NCBI GenBank assembly: GCA_003194525.1
Contig: NBIV01000022.1
Location: forward strand, 310,001 to 374,000
Reading direction: 5' to 3'
Origin: Gracilariopsis chorda
Taxonomy: Eukaryota > Rhodophyta > Florideophyceae > Gracilariales > Gracilariaceae
DNA length: 64,000 nucleotides
Position numbers and translations under genes: made by a program. A model generated the notes under the pieces. That model was not told where the DNA came from. It did no database searches and saw nothing but the letters and a program-made list of their open reading frames with translations. Shown piece by piece: positions 50,115 to 60,688 of the stretch (position 1 is its first letter; the number at the start of each line of letters is the position of its first letter).

Positions 50115-50562
50115 GTTGGAGTTGAAAGATTGCCTTCAAAAGCTAAACCTGCAGCGGCGTGTTCTTTGTTCCCGGCTGCTACGGTGTCGCTGCGGTGGGG
50201 AGCTGGATGGTTTCCGAGCTGTGCGGCGAGGAAGGTTCTCTACGGCACCCGTGTGGAGTCTTTTGAGCGAACGAAAGACGTCAAAGGCGTCGCACACAGC
50301 ATGGCAGGCGGCATGGCTTATGGTGCCGAATCGGGAAGCGGATGCAGTGGCTCTGTGTGGGTTGCGAACACGTGCTCAATGTGCTTGCCGCCGCAAACGC
50401 TGGGGCCGTCGCTCAAAGGGGGAACTGGGCGTGTGGTTGTGGCTGCCTGTGCACGGCAATGGCAGGTTGTCGCTCCCGATTGAGATTCGGATGAAGCCCA
50501 AAGCGCGTTGCGACGATCGGTTTCCGGGAGTGTGCTGTTGGATGAATAGCCAGCAACACTAG
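50098..50562 (+). CDS. possible small basic protein, unknown
   Basis: The 154-codon frame overlaps the first 17 bp of the hemerythrin-like gene head to head. It is Arg/Trp/Cys-rich with no family. The last part (ELGVWLWLPVHGNGRLSLPIEIRMKP) looks structured. A chance frame in GC-rich promoter DNA is equally likely. Confidence 0.25.
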   Translation: MFRMGMLELKDCLQKLNLQRRVLCSRLLRCRCGGELDGFRAVRRGRFSTAPVWSLLSERKTSKASHTAWQAAWLMVPNREADAVALCGLRTRAQCACRRKRWGRRSKGELGVWLWLPVHGNGRLSLPIEIRMKPKARCDDRFPGVCCWMNSQQH

Positions 50563-51581
50563 GCAACTGTACCGGTACGTGCGGATACCGATGACGATAA
50601 CCCTTACCTGTTGCGGTCGCTGGATGAAAAGGGAAAGGGCTGTGCTGTGATCCCTGTGACCCTAAGCAATTTGGTTTGTTGCAGCTGGCTGGCGAGGCAA
50701 CCGCACACGTCCATCCGCAGCTACAAGGGAGAAGGTGAGGGGTTAAGGGTTAGCGATCGCTAGCTAGCTAGCAGTGCAGCGTTCTACAACATGTCAGGTG
50801 TCACCCCGCTGGTGGTGATAACTCCTCACGTGAAACAGTGCGGTGGCATTGATAAAACACTTATCCTGCACGCACATTTACATTTCCGTGCATGTTGCGT
50901 GCAGCCGCGGCTTACAGTTGTCCGTCAGTAACCGCGCTCTGTCGGCGTTTCGGCGCGCCCATTGCTCGCGGAGCGCCGGCTGGCGCGCATGCCGCCCAAA
51001 TGTGTCAAAAGTTGCACCGCAGCCCTCTCCCATCTTCCTCCCCCGAAGCGTAACTTTAGGGCTACGGCCAGTTGGGATCATCGACGACTTCCTGGTTGAA
51101 GGACGGTTTCTATCTGTGGGCGCGACGAATAAGCTTTAACCCCCCCTCCCCCCCTTCCCCCCCCAACAACATCCTACTCAAGAAAGTTTACTACGCCGAG
51201 AGCACAAGCACACAAAGCGTAGCATTTCTCCTCTCAACAACATATTTCGCCTTACACTTCTCTCCTCCTCACGCGAACATACTCCTCCTTCTCCACTCCT
51301 CAACACACGACTACATCTTCATCTTTGCCCCAGCAAGCCCTTCACTGCGTTCCTCCTCCTGCATCAACACAAAGCTTGCCATTTGCTACTCTGCTTCACC
51401 GTGTTCTGCCCCCTCAAACTCCACACAAACACGCTTTTCGCCTAATCGGCTGTTGTCCAACACCCGATCCAAACAGAACATGCTTCAATGCTCCGTCGCG
51501 CGCTTAAAGTGATAGTCACATTCCCCCTCGAATAGCCACGCGGGACCTCTCGCTTACGTATTTCGCGATATTAATGGAGTA
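50563..51581. other. intergenic upstream of the helicase
   Basis: No supported gene. It holds a GGTTAGCGATCGCTAGCTAG patch near 50751 and a long pyrimidine tract (C-rich runs at 51137-51167, CT-rich to 51420), probably the promoter and 5' leader of the helicase gene. Confidence 0.5.
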
Positions 51582-54500
51582 ATGCAGGCAGTTACAACCA
51601 CTCCGCAAACTAGGTCGCTGGCGCAGATAGTTTGTGAATGGCAGCCCTCACAACTCTCTGAAACCACCGCACGTTTTTCAGAGAACTCCTCTGCTCCGCA
51701 GACCACTTTCCCGACATACCATAGTTATAAGGCATATTTTGAGCCGCTTCTCTTCGCTGAGCTCTCTGCTGAGCTGCTCTCAGCAATCGAAAAGTATCAC
51801 AGAGCACCTACTTCAAGACAGAGCAAAATTCGAGCACGACGCGAAGAAAGCGGCACCACCGTTGCTATAGTCACGGTTCAAAAAGTGATCAAATCACATC
51901 CGCCTGGCTTTGGCTGGACCGTTGATGTTGAAACATGCGACAGACGGGGACCGATTGGTTGCGTTGATAACGACATCGTTGCAGTTTGGTCGCAACCTGC
52001 AACCGAAAATTCGCAGCACAATCGAAGTGCGAGTAGCACTCGAAAAATTCCTTCTTCTGCTGTCCTAAGTCTCATCAAGAGCATTAACAGGACGGGATGT
52101 CGCCTCATCACATCCAGATTTCCTGAAGACCATGAAAACAACCTGCTTGCGACAGATCCAGAACACAGTAACAAGCAGTCCTCTAAGACCCGTCGCTGGA
52201 ACATACTACGTGTTGGATCCATAACTACAGTGAAAAGAGAGTTCGATGCTCTTCAAACTATTAAGAACTCGGTTCTGTTGCCAGTTATTTTACGTCCTCG
52301 GCTGCAACAGTCCACTAGTACCGATGGAGGCTCGGAAAATGGCTCCAATGGAGCCCGAAAACAAGTCAATGACGCAGATGCCTCGTCCTTTGCCAGTGAG
52401 CATTTCTTCACAAACGTTGTGGTGGAGAAAACTGGTCTTAACCCATCCCAAGCTCGTGCTATAATTCATTCCAGTACTACGCGTTCTGGATTCTCTGTTA
52501 TTCAAGGCCCACCAGGTACTGGCAAGACCAGGACTTTAATTGGCTTGTTAAATGTTGTACACATGACGCAGTACCAGAAGTACTACGAAGGCCTACTGGC
52601 ATCACTAGAGAGTCTCCATGGGTCTGTTAAGCAAAAACAGACTGCAGCCAAAGCAGCTTCTTCTGATCGCGCAGAAGAAAAGAAGAACGACACAGATAAA
52701 TCCACAGAAGGAAGTTTGTTGGAGACAATGATGGATGATATGAGTAAGACTATCTCTGTCGCGACTGATATCAATACTCTTGCGTTTCCCAAGCATATTC
52801 GGCGGCCACGGCTTTTGATCTGTGCACCATCTAATTCGGCTGTAGACGAGGTTCTCACCCGGCTGGTTCGCTCTAAATTCGTGGATGGACAGGGGCGTCA
52901 GTATTGTCCGGAGCTAGCAAGAATAGGTGCTGGTGATCGCGTATCGGACGCTGCGAAGCCTTTAACCGCCGAGGGTCAAGCAGAACGTTTTCTTGACCGT
53001 GTCTGCGGCGAAGAAATGAACCCAGAAGCACGTGAGAAGGCCCAGAGAAAATCTCTCACATCTTGGCAGAATCGATGTAATACATTACTTGTGCAGCTAT
53101 CAAGAACGCCGAAAGATCAGGAGTCATCACAGTCAGTTATCATTCAACTTCACGAAAACCTTGAACGCTTAGACCGTGATATGAGAAGATTGCGAATAGC
53201 TGTGGCGGACGGCAAGAAAGGTTTAACAAGAGAAGACAAGCTAAGAATGATCGCTCGCACATATGTAGAGGATGCACAACTAGTGTTCGCAACTCTTTCT
53301 GGATCTGCGTCAAGCATTCTAACGAGAAGCACATCGAGTGATTTTTTCGACGATGGACAGACTGCGCTTTTTGACACAGTCGTTATTGATGAGGCAGCTC
53401 AAGCCACAGAGACTTCGTGCCTCGTTCCCCTCACGCTGGGGGCATCACGCTGTCTGCTGGTGGGCGATCCCCAGCAGCTTCCCGCCACTGTGCTGTCGTC
53501 GGGGTCTGCAGGATTGGCGTACGGACAGTCTTTGCTCGAACGCGTTTGTCGTGCAGGACAAGCAGTGCTCTTGCTAGACACTCAGTATCGGATGCATCCA
53601 GCAATATCATCCTTTCCAAGACGATACTTCTACAACGGAAGGCTTGTCGATGACCACAGCGTCCAAGACGAGAACCGGGCTCGACCGTACCACAGGCACT
53701 CCCTGCGCCCAAAGTTTGGTCCGTACGTATTCCTTGACATTTCAGAAGGACGGGAGAAGCGTACTCGTGATGACAAGTCTGTTTTCAATCCCGCTGAGGC
53801 CGAACTGGCGGCGTTGATCTACACCAAGTTGAAGAAAGAATTTCCGCAAGATCCTCTTTTCTCTGCGGCGGCAAAGACACCGGGCTCAGTTTCAGGGTTC
53901 GGAGTTGTTACCCCCTACAAACGTCAGATGCAGGAGCTCCGACAATCTTTCGATAGAGCCGGTATTCCAACTGGCGATGTCGAGATTGATACAGTTGACT
54001 CATACCAAGGTCGTGAGAAGGAGTTCGTGGTTTTCTCATGCGTACGAACTGTGTCTCTAAATAGAGGAATCGGTTTTGTGAGAGATGTCAGACGCATGAA
54101 TGTGGGTCTTACGCGTGCCAGGGCTTCGTTGATTATACTAGGTTCTGCCCAGGCTCTCGCCGAAGGTTCACAAGATTGGGCAGAATTAATTGAAGATGCA
54201 AACTCACGAGGCTGCCTCCTTTCAGTGACGAACATTGCTCGATGTCTGGAGCCGGCTCCGCCTCACGAAGATCCACATGTGCAATGCAAGAAGCAAGGAA
54301 ATCGTAAGGGAAAATCACCAGCACAGAACCAAATACCCAGAAAGGTGGAGACTGTACAAGATAGAGGTAATACGAATAGGAAGCCGAATTCTGGACCAAC
54401 TGATCCAAGAAAACGACTGCAAAGGCGTGATCGAAAAGAACCCCCAAAAGTACCCACTCCTCAAGCTGGTGCAGATGTCGTGACCGCCAAGACTGAGAAG

Positions 54501-56018
54501 AATGCACAGCAAAATGTCCAAGCGACTCATGAAGTAGAACAACAGCATGGGATGTTGCAAGTCCACGCTAATCAACCGGAAATAACACAAATGACGAAAG
54601 TGCTTTCTGATGCTGGCTTCGAAAACGTGAAAGCGGTTGAGGCCACGTTAGCGGACCATGTTAATCGCGGTGGGAATCTGGATATCGAAACCGTCATGGC
54701 TGCAGCAATCGCTTCAAATGGTTCACACCCTATTGAACCTTTAGCTGAAACCAAGAAAAACGCGGAAGACGAGAGCAAATCTGGAAAACCAAGCAGAATG
54801 AATAGCACTCCTGATCCTCAGGTTGAGACAGTCGTAGGGGATTCAACCAAGGGGGATGGGACCGACCAACATTTTACTGAGCAGAAGGCAAGTCGTCCAA
54901 GCAATGAGGATCTTACGTTCAAGAACGATTTCTTGCGGCCAGATCACAGAGAAATCAAAGGCACGCCTGCGAAGATCTCACGAGCCGACAAGAGACCGAA
55001 GAAAGCCAAGTACAAAGAGGTGCCAAAGGAAAGCGCAACACCATCTGGATGGGACCTTCTTTTCTCCCAAAACAAGGGAAACACAGAGAATCCGGCCGTT
55101 AAGAAGGAAGTTGAAATCAAAAATGATGCGAACATCGCAGCGAATCAAAGTACGTCCGCATCTTCTAAGGAAAAGAGTCTGATTCCCCAGGTACCACCAG
55201 TTGAAAAGAAAGATGTTGCAAGTGATACACATCCTAAAGAACAGTATCAGTCCATGGATTCATCATTTCGTGGTAATGAAGGAGAGTGGGGTACTCATGT
55301 TGGGAGAAGGGACAGCTTACCTTATAGTCATCGAGGCCCGAGGCCATGGATCGATAGAGGGCGTGGCAAGAGACCTCGCGGTCACGATTTTCATGAATCT
55401 AGAAGTCGCGGCTACGAGAGAGCAAGAAGCAGACAAAAGAGAGGTCGTCCAGATCGACACCATGATCACTTCCACTCTGACCATGCTAGCGCCGCCTACG
55501 GACCTTCATCGTCTTGGAGTAACAGTGCTCCTTATGGATCGAATGTTGCTGGTGGGTACCCTATGATGGGCATGATGGACCCATCAATGGCGGTGGCGCC
55601 CCCTGGACTCCTACCGCTACAACCTGTGCAACCACAAGCGATTCAACAGCAGCTGTACCAGCAGCAAATGATTCAACAACAAGCTTTACAACAGCAAGTC
55701 TTGCAGCAGCAAGCAATACAACATCAAGCTCTGCAGCAGCAAGCCGCCCAGCAAGAAGCTTTACGGCAGCAGTCCGTGTTGATGCAAATATCTGCAGCGG
55801 GTATGAACCCGAATACAATAAGTCCTTCCGTGTATCCAGTCAGCGATTTCAATGGGTATGTTGGAGGAATGACAGGGGGGGAACTACATGGAGGGATGAA
55901 TCAGGAGCAATGGGCTCGTGAGTCCTGGGGTACTGGAAAGACGAATCAGAACGGATATGGAGGCCGAAGCCGGGGGCGTGGAAGATTTAGAGGGCATAGA
56001 AGAGGGAGATGGCGATAG
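51582..56018 (+). CDS. Sen1/senataxin-like SF1B helicase with Q-rich and RG-rich tail
   Basis: The single exon encodes 1478 residues. The UPF1-like helicase core spans about 280-870: Walker A GPPGTGKT (309-316), a 100-residue charged insertion, CAPSNSAVDEVL (Ia), VIDEAAQATE (about 600), VGDPQQLPAT, LLDTQYRMHP (IV), VDSYQGREKEFVVFSCVR (V) and NVGLTRAR (VI). The N-terminal 250 residues form the stalk/barrel region. Past the core the protein is Lys/Glu-rich, with a possible UBA-like helix (about 1005-1045), an SR/RG-rich patch, a Gln-rich run (about 1345-1400) and a final RGRGRFRGHRRGRWR. Sen1 helicases unwind RNA:DNA hybrids and end non-coding transcription in the nucleus; IGHMBP2-like roles are also possible. 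Confidence 0.88.
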   Translation: MQAVTTTPQTRSLAQIVCEWQPSQLSETTARFSENSSAPQTTFPTYHSYKAYFEPLLFAELSAELLSAIEKYHRAPTSRQSKIRARREESGTTVAIVTVQKVIKSHPPGFGWTVDVETCDRRGPIGCVDNDIVAVWSQPATENSQHNRSASSTRKIPSSAVLSLIKSINRTGCRLITSRFPEDHENNLLATDPEHSNKQSSKTRRWNILRVGSITTVKREFDALQTIKNSVLLPVILRPRLQQSTSTDGGSENGSNGARKQVNDADASSFASEHFFTNVVVEKTGLNPSQARAIIHSSTTRSGFSVIQGPPGTGKTRTLIGLLNVVHMTQYQKYYEGLLASLESLHGSVKQKQTAAKAASSDRAEEKKNDTDKSTEGSLLETMMDDMSKTISVATDINTLAFPKHIRRPRLLICAPSNSAVDEVLTRLVRSKFVDGQGRQYCPELARIGAGDRVSDAAKPLTAEGQAERFLDRVCGEEMNPEAREKAQRKSLTSWQNRCNTLLVQLSRTPKDQESSQSVIIQLHENLERLDRDMRRLRIAVADGKKGLTREDKLRMIARTYVEDAQLVFATLSGSASSILTRSTSSDFFDDGQTALFDTVVIDEAAQATETSCLVPLTLGASRCLLVGDPQQLPATVLSSGSAGLAYGQSLLERVCRAGQAVLLLDTQYRMHPAISSFPRRYFYNGRLVDDHSVQDENRARPYHRHSLRPKFGPYVFLDISEGREKRTRDDKSVFNPAEAELAALIYTKLKKEFPQDPLFSAAAKTPGSVSGFGVVTPYKRQMQELRQSFDRAGIPTGDVEIDTVDSYQGREKEFVVFSCVRTVSLNRGIGFVRDVRRMNVGLTRARASLIILGSAQALAEGSQDWAELIEDANSRGCLLSVTNIARCLEPAPPHEDPHVQCKKQGNRKGKSPAQNQIPRKVETVQDRGNTNRKPNSGPTDPRKRLQRRDRKEPPKVPTPQAGADVVTAKTEKNAQQNVQATHEVEQQHGMLQVHANQPEITQMTKVLSDAGFENVKAVEATLADHVNRGGNLDIETVMAAAIASNGSHPIEPLAETKKNAEDESKSGKPSRMNSTPDPQVETVVGDSTKGDGTDQHFTEQKASRPSNEDLTFKNDFLRPDHREIKGTPAKISRADKRPKKAKYKEVPKESATPSGWDLLFSQNKGNTENPAVKKEVEIKNDANIAANQSTSASSKEKSLIPQVPPVEKKDVASDTHPKEQYQSMDSSFRGNEGEWGTHVGRRDSLPYSHRGPRPWIDRGRGKRPRGHDFHESRSRGYERARSRQKRGRPDRHHDHFHSDHASAAYGPSSSWSNSAPYGSNVAGGYPMMGMMDPSMAVAPPGLLPLQPVQPQAIQQQLYQQQMIQQQALQQQVLQQQAIQHQALQQQAAQQEALRQQSVLMQISAAGMNPNTISPSVYPVSDFNGYVGGMTGGELHGGMNQEQWARESWGTGKTNQNGYGGRSRGRGRFRGHRRGRWR

Positions 56019-58788
56019 CTGACAAACAGTTCTAGAAATTCTTAGTGTAGTTCGGTCGTCACTCTCCAACTGAAGAATACCGTCCCTATCTACCTCATGA
56101 CGTTCACGAGACAAGCAGAGACCATACATTTATCTTTTTGATGTCTGAGAGGCCTACCAGCTCTCTAACATACTAGTCTCTGCCGCGAAGGCCAAGTTCT
56201 CGAGGCAGAACCAGTTTCGGATCCATTTCGCTTCCTCCTGATTCGCATCAGCTGGAAGGTCGGCACACCACGGCGGGCGCATTAACACATTGTGCCCAAA
56301 GCGAGCGCGAGGGCCACTGGCGGTTCCCACGTGATCCCTCAGTGCAGTGCTAATCCAGCAAAAAGCCACTTGGCCCCGCAGATCCAGTGATTAGCTACGA
56401 AAGCTTGAACTTCGACCCATTTCGCCTGGAAGAGTTTAACGACATCCCGGGTCGGTCGTGTCACGTGAATCCCCACCCAGGTTCTGACACGGGAACAGTA
56501 GGCTTTGGTCTCAAGACACCCTAGTCGGTGTCATGGAAGAACATGAGAATGATCACATCCTTGATCAAGGTCCACTCTGCTCCAGAAGCGAGACTGTTTG
56601 TAACTAGGGGAATGCGCGATGTGTCTTTCATCTCCAAGAGAACAATTTGTTGACAAAGCAATGGTTAAGGACAGACATTCGTTAGAGCAGAAATCTTTAG
56701 GGCCTTGCAATGGTCTGTTGATGCCCGGCGGCATTCGAACAGGGTAAGCGTGGTTTCTTTTTAAAAGAAACAGTTTAGTGAAGGTGTGCTCACCTTCGTT
56801 ATTACCATGATGATATTGTGGGCCCGTTCTTCGGAGGGCTGCGTTGTATGCTTCGTACCCGTCCATCCGCACCCCTATCAGATTCCTTATCTACGACACC
56901 TCTGAAGAATGTACGTATGTTTACGGTGTCGTCTCCGTACAAGCGATGAGCAAATGGCCGAAATCCTAGGGCTACTGTTGAACAACGTGACTCTCAGAAG
57001 AGCACAGACGGCCTTAGCGCAGATAGTTGCCTTCCATGTTGATACCCTGCATCCTGTCTCTACGTTCTTTCACACAGGAAATGTTTCTGCTCGCTTGAAC
57101 GCGGACTTCAGGCGGACATCAACAATTTGTTTCAACCCAAGAAAGCCGGTTTCTTTTCCAGCTGCTGCTCTATTGGTAGCCCTAAGCTCTTCTTTGGAAG
57201 GGAATAGAGATTGCGCCTAAGGCTGGACAATTGCCGTTTCCTGCGGGATCCGTCCTCGCCTTATCAGTCTGGTAGAATACGATGTATCATTGCGATTCAA
57301 GATGAGCAAGAGGATAGGGCAGGTTTGACAACCACTTTCCCTTTCCTAGCAGCTTCGACGACAATGCAGGGCTCTCTCCACGACCAAGTGAGGTAGGCGC
57401 AATTGGAGCCAGGGTTTTCTAATACTTGAGTGACTCCTGACTAATCCTGGAACAGTGCTCACTGAGAAACTTAACTGGAGACGAAGGATATGAAGGAGAA
57501 GAACACTCGCACTAGTAGAGGCGGAAAGTGTGCGGCAGACGTGGCGGCTTGCCCTTAGAGCACATAGCACCACCTACATATGTACCAGCCGAACAGCAGT
57601 CAAAAGACGAGGGGCACCATCATAGTCGGTGATGGACCCAGAGTCCAAAGATGAAATTTCAAAAGCCAGCACGCCGATAAAACAGTCTGCAAAGACTGGC
57701 AAGGCTATTGGGAGCATTCATACAAGTTTAACAGGTTCATGTTCTTCTTGTTCGAGTCTTCTGAGAGAAGCGCTTGCAATTCATATCGTCTGATAAGATC
57801 ACGGGTAGCATTACCTCTGTTCTTCGCTTTCTTTCTTCGCATATGCATGCCAGTGCATTTTACCTTGCGAGGAAGGTGGCTTCCTGTGGTTGATGAGCAC
57901 TGGCGAAGAAGATAGTCGGAATCTTGGTGCTACGATGCCCAGAAGACAATTAGACCGGGCGGCAGAACCTGCATCCTTTGCATGAACGAGAAACTACGGA
58001 TGTAGCTTGACAGTATGACAAAATGGCCATAGATGTCGCAGGCCTACCCGATGGGAGGCGAGAGATTACTTCTTTGAAGATGTAGTTCTAGAGTACGTTA
58101 CATCGATACAGGTCGAAAACCCCGCATTCTTACGATGTAAGTAACACAGCAAAGGACGTGTAGAGTGAAGCCACTGGCCATGATGCATCTTGGAGTTCAG
58201 AATTCGCACTAGCAGTAGACAAGAAAGGTCAGAAGGAAAAAAGGTTCGCAATCCGATCCTTCTACCATTAGATATATAATGTACAACGGTAGAAAACCGA
58301 TCCTTTTAACCCATCGCCTTGTGCAGTGCAAGAAGACACGGCTACCCTTGACGTGTAGCTTTTGTCTTTTCCCAAAATAGCAAGTGCACTGTTCGAATAA
58401 TGAATGCATTCGCGAGACATTACGCAATCTGCAACACGTCATCGATGTTCTCTCTCTCTCCCCTCCCACCTCTCCCCCTCTGAAGTGCTATGTGAGACAC
58501 TCACTACCTCTCTTTGTTCTTTAATACTATATTACATCTGATGCATGTACAGCGTTTGATAACTCTCCAAGCATTTCGTTCGCCTGGCTTTCTCGCATCA
58601 TTGCGCGTCCGACTCGTCCTTGCGATTCATCGCTATCCCCGTTGATCCGTTAGTTGATGGTGAGGGTGGAGGATATCTGTAGACAAAGTTCAACAAGCTC
58701 GTTAATCTTGACATAAAAACAATCGTGCAACCTCATCTCTGGTTCCTGGTGTTCGAACGACAGCTGGAGTCGTCCAAGTTGCTTTGAA
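56019..58788. other. 2.8-kb intergenic stretch, no supported gene
   Basis: Frames of 60-113 codons occur on both strands, but none has a start context, a family or a splice partner I can defend. The stretch may hold untranslated ends, decayed elements or non-coding RNA. A CT-rich tract is at 58450-58480. Confidence 0.5.
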
Positions 58789-59604
58789 ATGACCCGTCTT
58801 GTTTCATTCAGGACTCATCGCTGTTACAGTCGAAGAGCTGAGACAAGCTCGCGCAATGAGCATCTCCTTAATGTTCTTCATCTCGCTGCATGCTTTTTGG
58901 TATTTCTCAGTGCACTATCTCAGAAGGTGGGAGCGGAAAGCGGCAAGACCAACACCAGATTACTCGCCCAACTAGTCTTGATATTTGTGCAAGTTGTAGA
59001 TCTCTATTCCTGCGTTTCTGCCTATAAACTGTTCTACGGCTGGACTAAAGAACCAAAGAAGAAAAACGTACTCTTCTCGAATCCAGCGACGGTGGATGCC
59101 ACGTCGTCTTTGTTGTATCTTTTTGGTTTCATCCTGGTCTTTGCCATCAACTCCGGGCTTTACATACCCAATACCAAAGCTCTTAATCTTTATGCTCAAG
59201 CCCTCATTCTTCTCGGTGTCACTGTCAATCTGGTCTTTTCTTCGTATCCGCCGGAATTCGATGTTCCTTTCTTGCTTTCTCAAATGCAAAACGCAACGCT
59301 TGCACTTTTCTTAATAGGCTCTTGTGTTCATACGAACATAGCAGCCCTAATTCTTTTCCTGAATTCAACGGAAGCACGGCACAATAAGTTTTACGAAACA
59401 ATCGTTCTTGTTGGATATGCCCTAGTATGGCTTGGTTCTGTAATGAATTACATTCGTGTAGAAAGGTTTACGGTTCGGGTTCAGAAATGGGTGCAAGAGA
59501 TGAAAACCACTTCATTTCCCGACGGTCGGGGCATCGTACCCTGGTTTAAACCCAGGTCGTTTTACAACAGCGAAGTGAACTCCAGCAGTCATGATGCTGT
59601 TTAG
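58789..59604 (+). CDS. polytopic membrane protein, unknown
   Basis: The 271 residues have about seven hydrophobic segments, starting with LLNVLHLAACFLVFLSALS and ending with YETIVLVGYALVWLGSVMNYI. The N-terminus is basic and the C-terminus hydrophilic, with PWFKPRSF. The pattern recalls small seven-helix rhodopsin-like or heliorhodopsin-like folds, but no retinal Lys motif can be assigned. The codon pattern is consistent along the frame, so the gene is likely real. Confidence 0.6.
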   Translation: MTRLVSFRTHRCYSRRAETSSRNEHLLNVLHLAACFLVFLSALSQKVGAESGKTNTRLLAQLVLIFVQVVDLYSCVSAYKLFYGWTKEPKKKNVLFSNPATVDATSSLLYLFGFILVFAINSGLYIPNTKALNLYAQALILLGVTVNLVFSSYPPEFDVPFLLSQMQNATLALFLIGSCVHTNIAALILFLNSTEARHNKFYETIVLVGYALVWLGSVMNYIRVERFTVRVQKWVQEMKTTSFPDGRGIVPWFKPRSFYNSEVNSSSHDAV

Positions 59605-60541
59605 CAATAGAAGCCACTTCTACTGCAGCTACTGGTAGCAAGCGATTCACGTCCAATAAAGCCAAAGGGGTACGTTCTATGCACAGCTATGGCTAGAGCT
59701 GTGGGACATCGACGCATTGTAAGCATTTCAGCTAGTATAGATAAGAACTTCATGTACAGAGGTGGTATCCTGACATAAAGTGCTCTTTAATATCAGGATG
59801 TTCCCTTGAAAGTCCAACTCAAAGATACAGAGCACCTTCGCCGTAGCTGTAGACGGCAATTATAGAGTGTGAGAAGCCAAGTTTCGTTGAATATATTCTT
59901 CGTAGTACTGCAACGAGAGAATAATCTGAGCCTAAACTCCCGGCTCTTCGCTTTTACCTACACAGGACAACCAGTACTCTGAGAATCATCGTAGGCCTTC
60001 GCGCTTAACAGAGATTCTCGGGAGACTGTTGCTGCAAATCGAAGACATGCCAAATACCAACGGTACCCATAGTATTCTTTCGTAGTTTCGTTGGTCGCCG
60101 TCCAGGCAAACCTACGGCACATTTTCAAAATCAGCTCACCATACCACCTTCTCCCGACCCTCTGAAAAGCATAAAAGACGAAGGGTAGCGGTCACACCCG
60201 GCTTTATTTGAGAAATGGGCTAATTTGAGACGAGCGGTTTGCCAAAAAGATGGCTGATGTGGAGCAAAACCTGTTTTTCGTTTTTGTAATTAGCCAATTT
60301 TTGGTTTTGTAAAATTGCGACTTTTAGAGCAGATCCAAATTACTTGTGATTGTCTTTCAAATTGTCCATTTCTGGAACGTTGGGTCTATGGAAGTGCCAG
60401 AATCGGCAAAATTGTAGTTTTTTACAAGGGCTGCAAACTGAAAAGTGAAGCACTCCAAGGAAAAAGCTTGTGCGTCTTCTGTGCAGAAGAAAGAAAAGTG
60501 GTTTAGCTGTACAATAGAGACTTTACGCAAACTAAATTCTC
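59605..60541. other. intergenic, no supported gene
   Basis: It contains a TACCAACGGTACCC motif (60055-60068) and T-rich DNA before the Harbinger-like gene. I looked for a terminal inverted repeat matching 61830-62000 and found none. Confidence 0.5.
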
Positions 60542-60688
60542 GTGCATTTTGCTCGTAGCCACATATGCCACGAAGTGTACCACGAGGTACGTCCGAGAAG
60601 TGCAAAAACTGCTTTACGCACACAGCGTGGAAAGAATCTCGTGAGCCTCTATATTTTTCATGCCCATCTTGGAACGCCCATGATTTTC

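Noticed and set aside
56154-56369. Minus-strand 71-codon frame past the helicase
   Set aside because: It is somewhat protein-like, but too short, without a start context, family or neighbouring exon.
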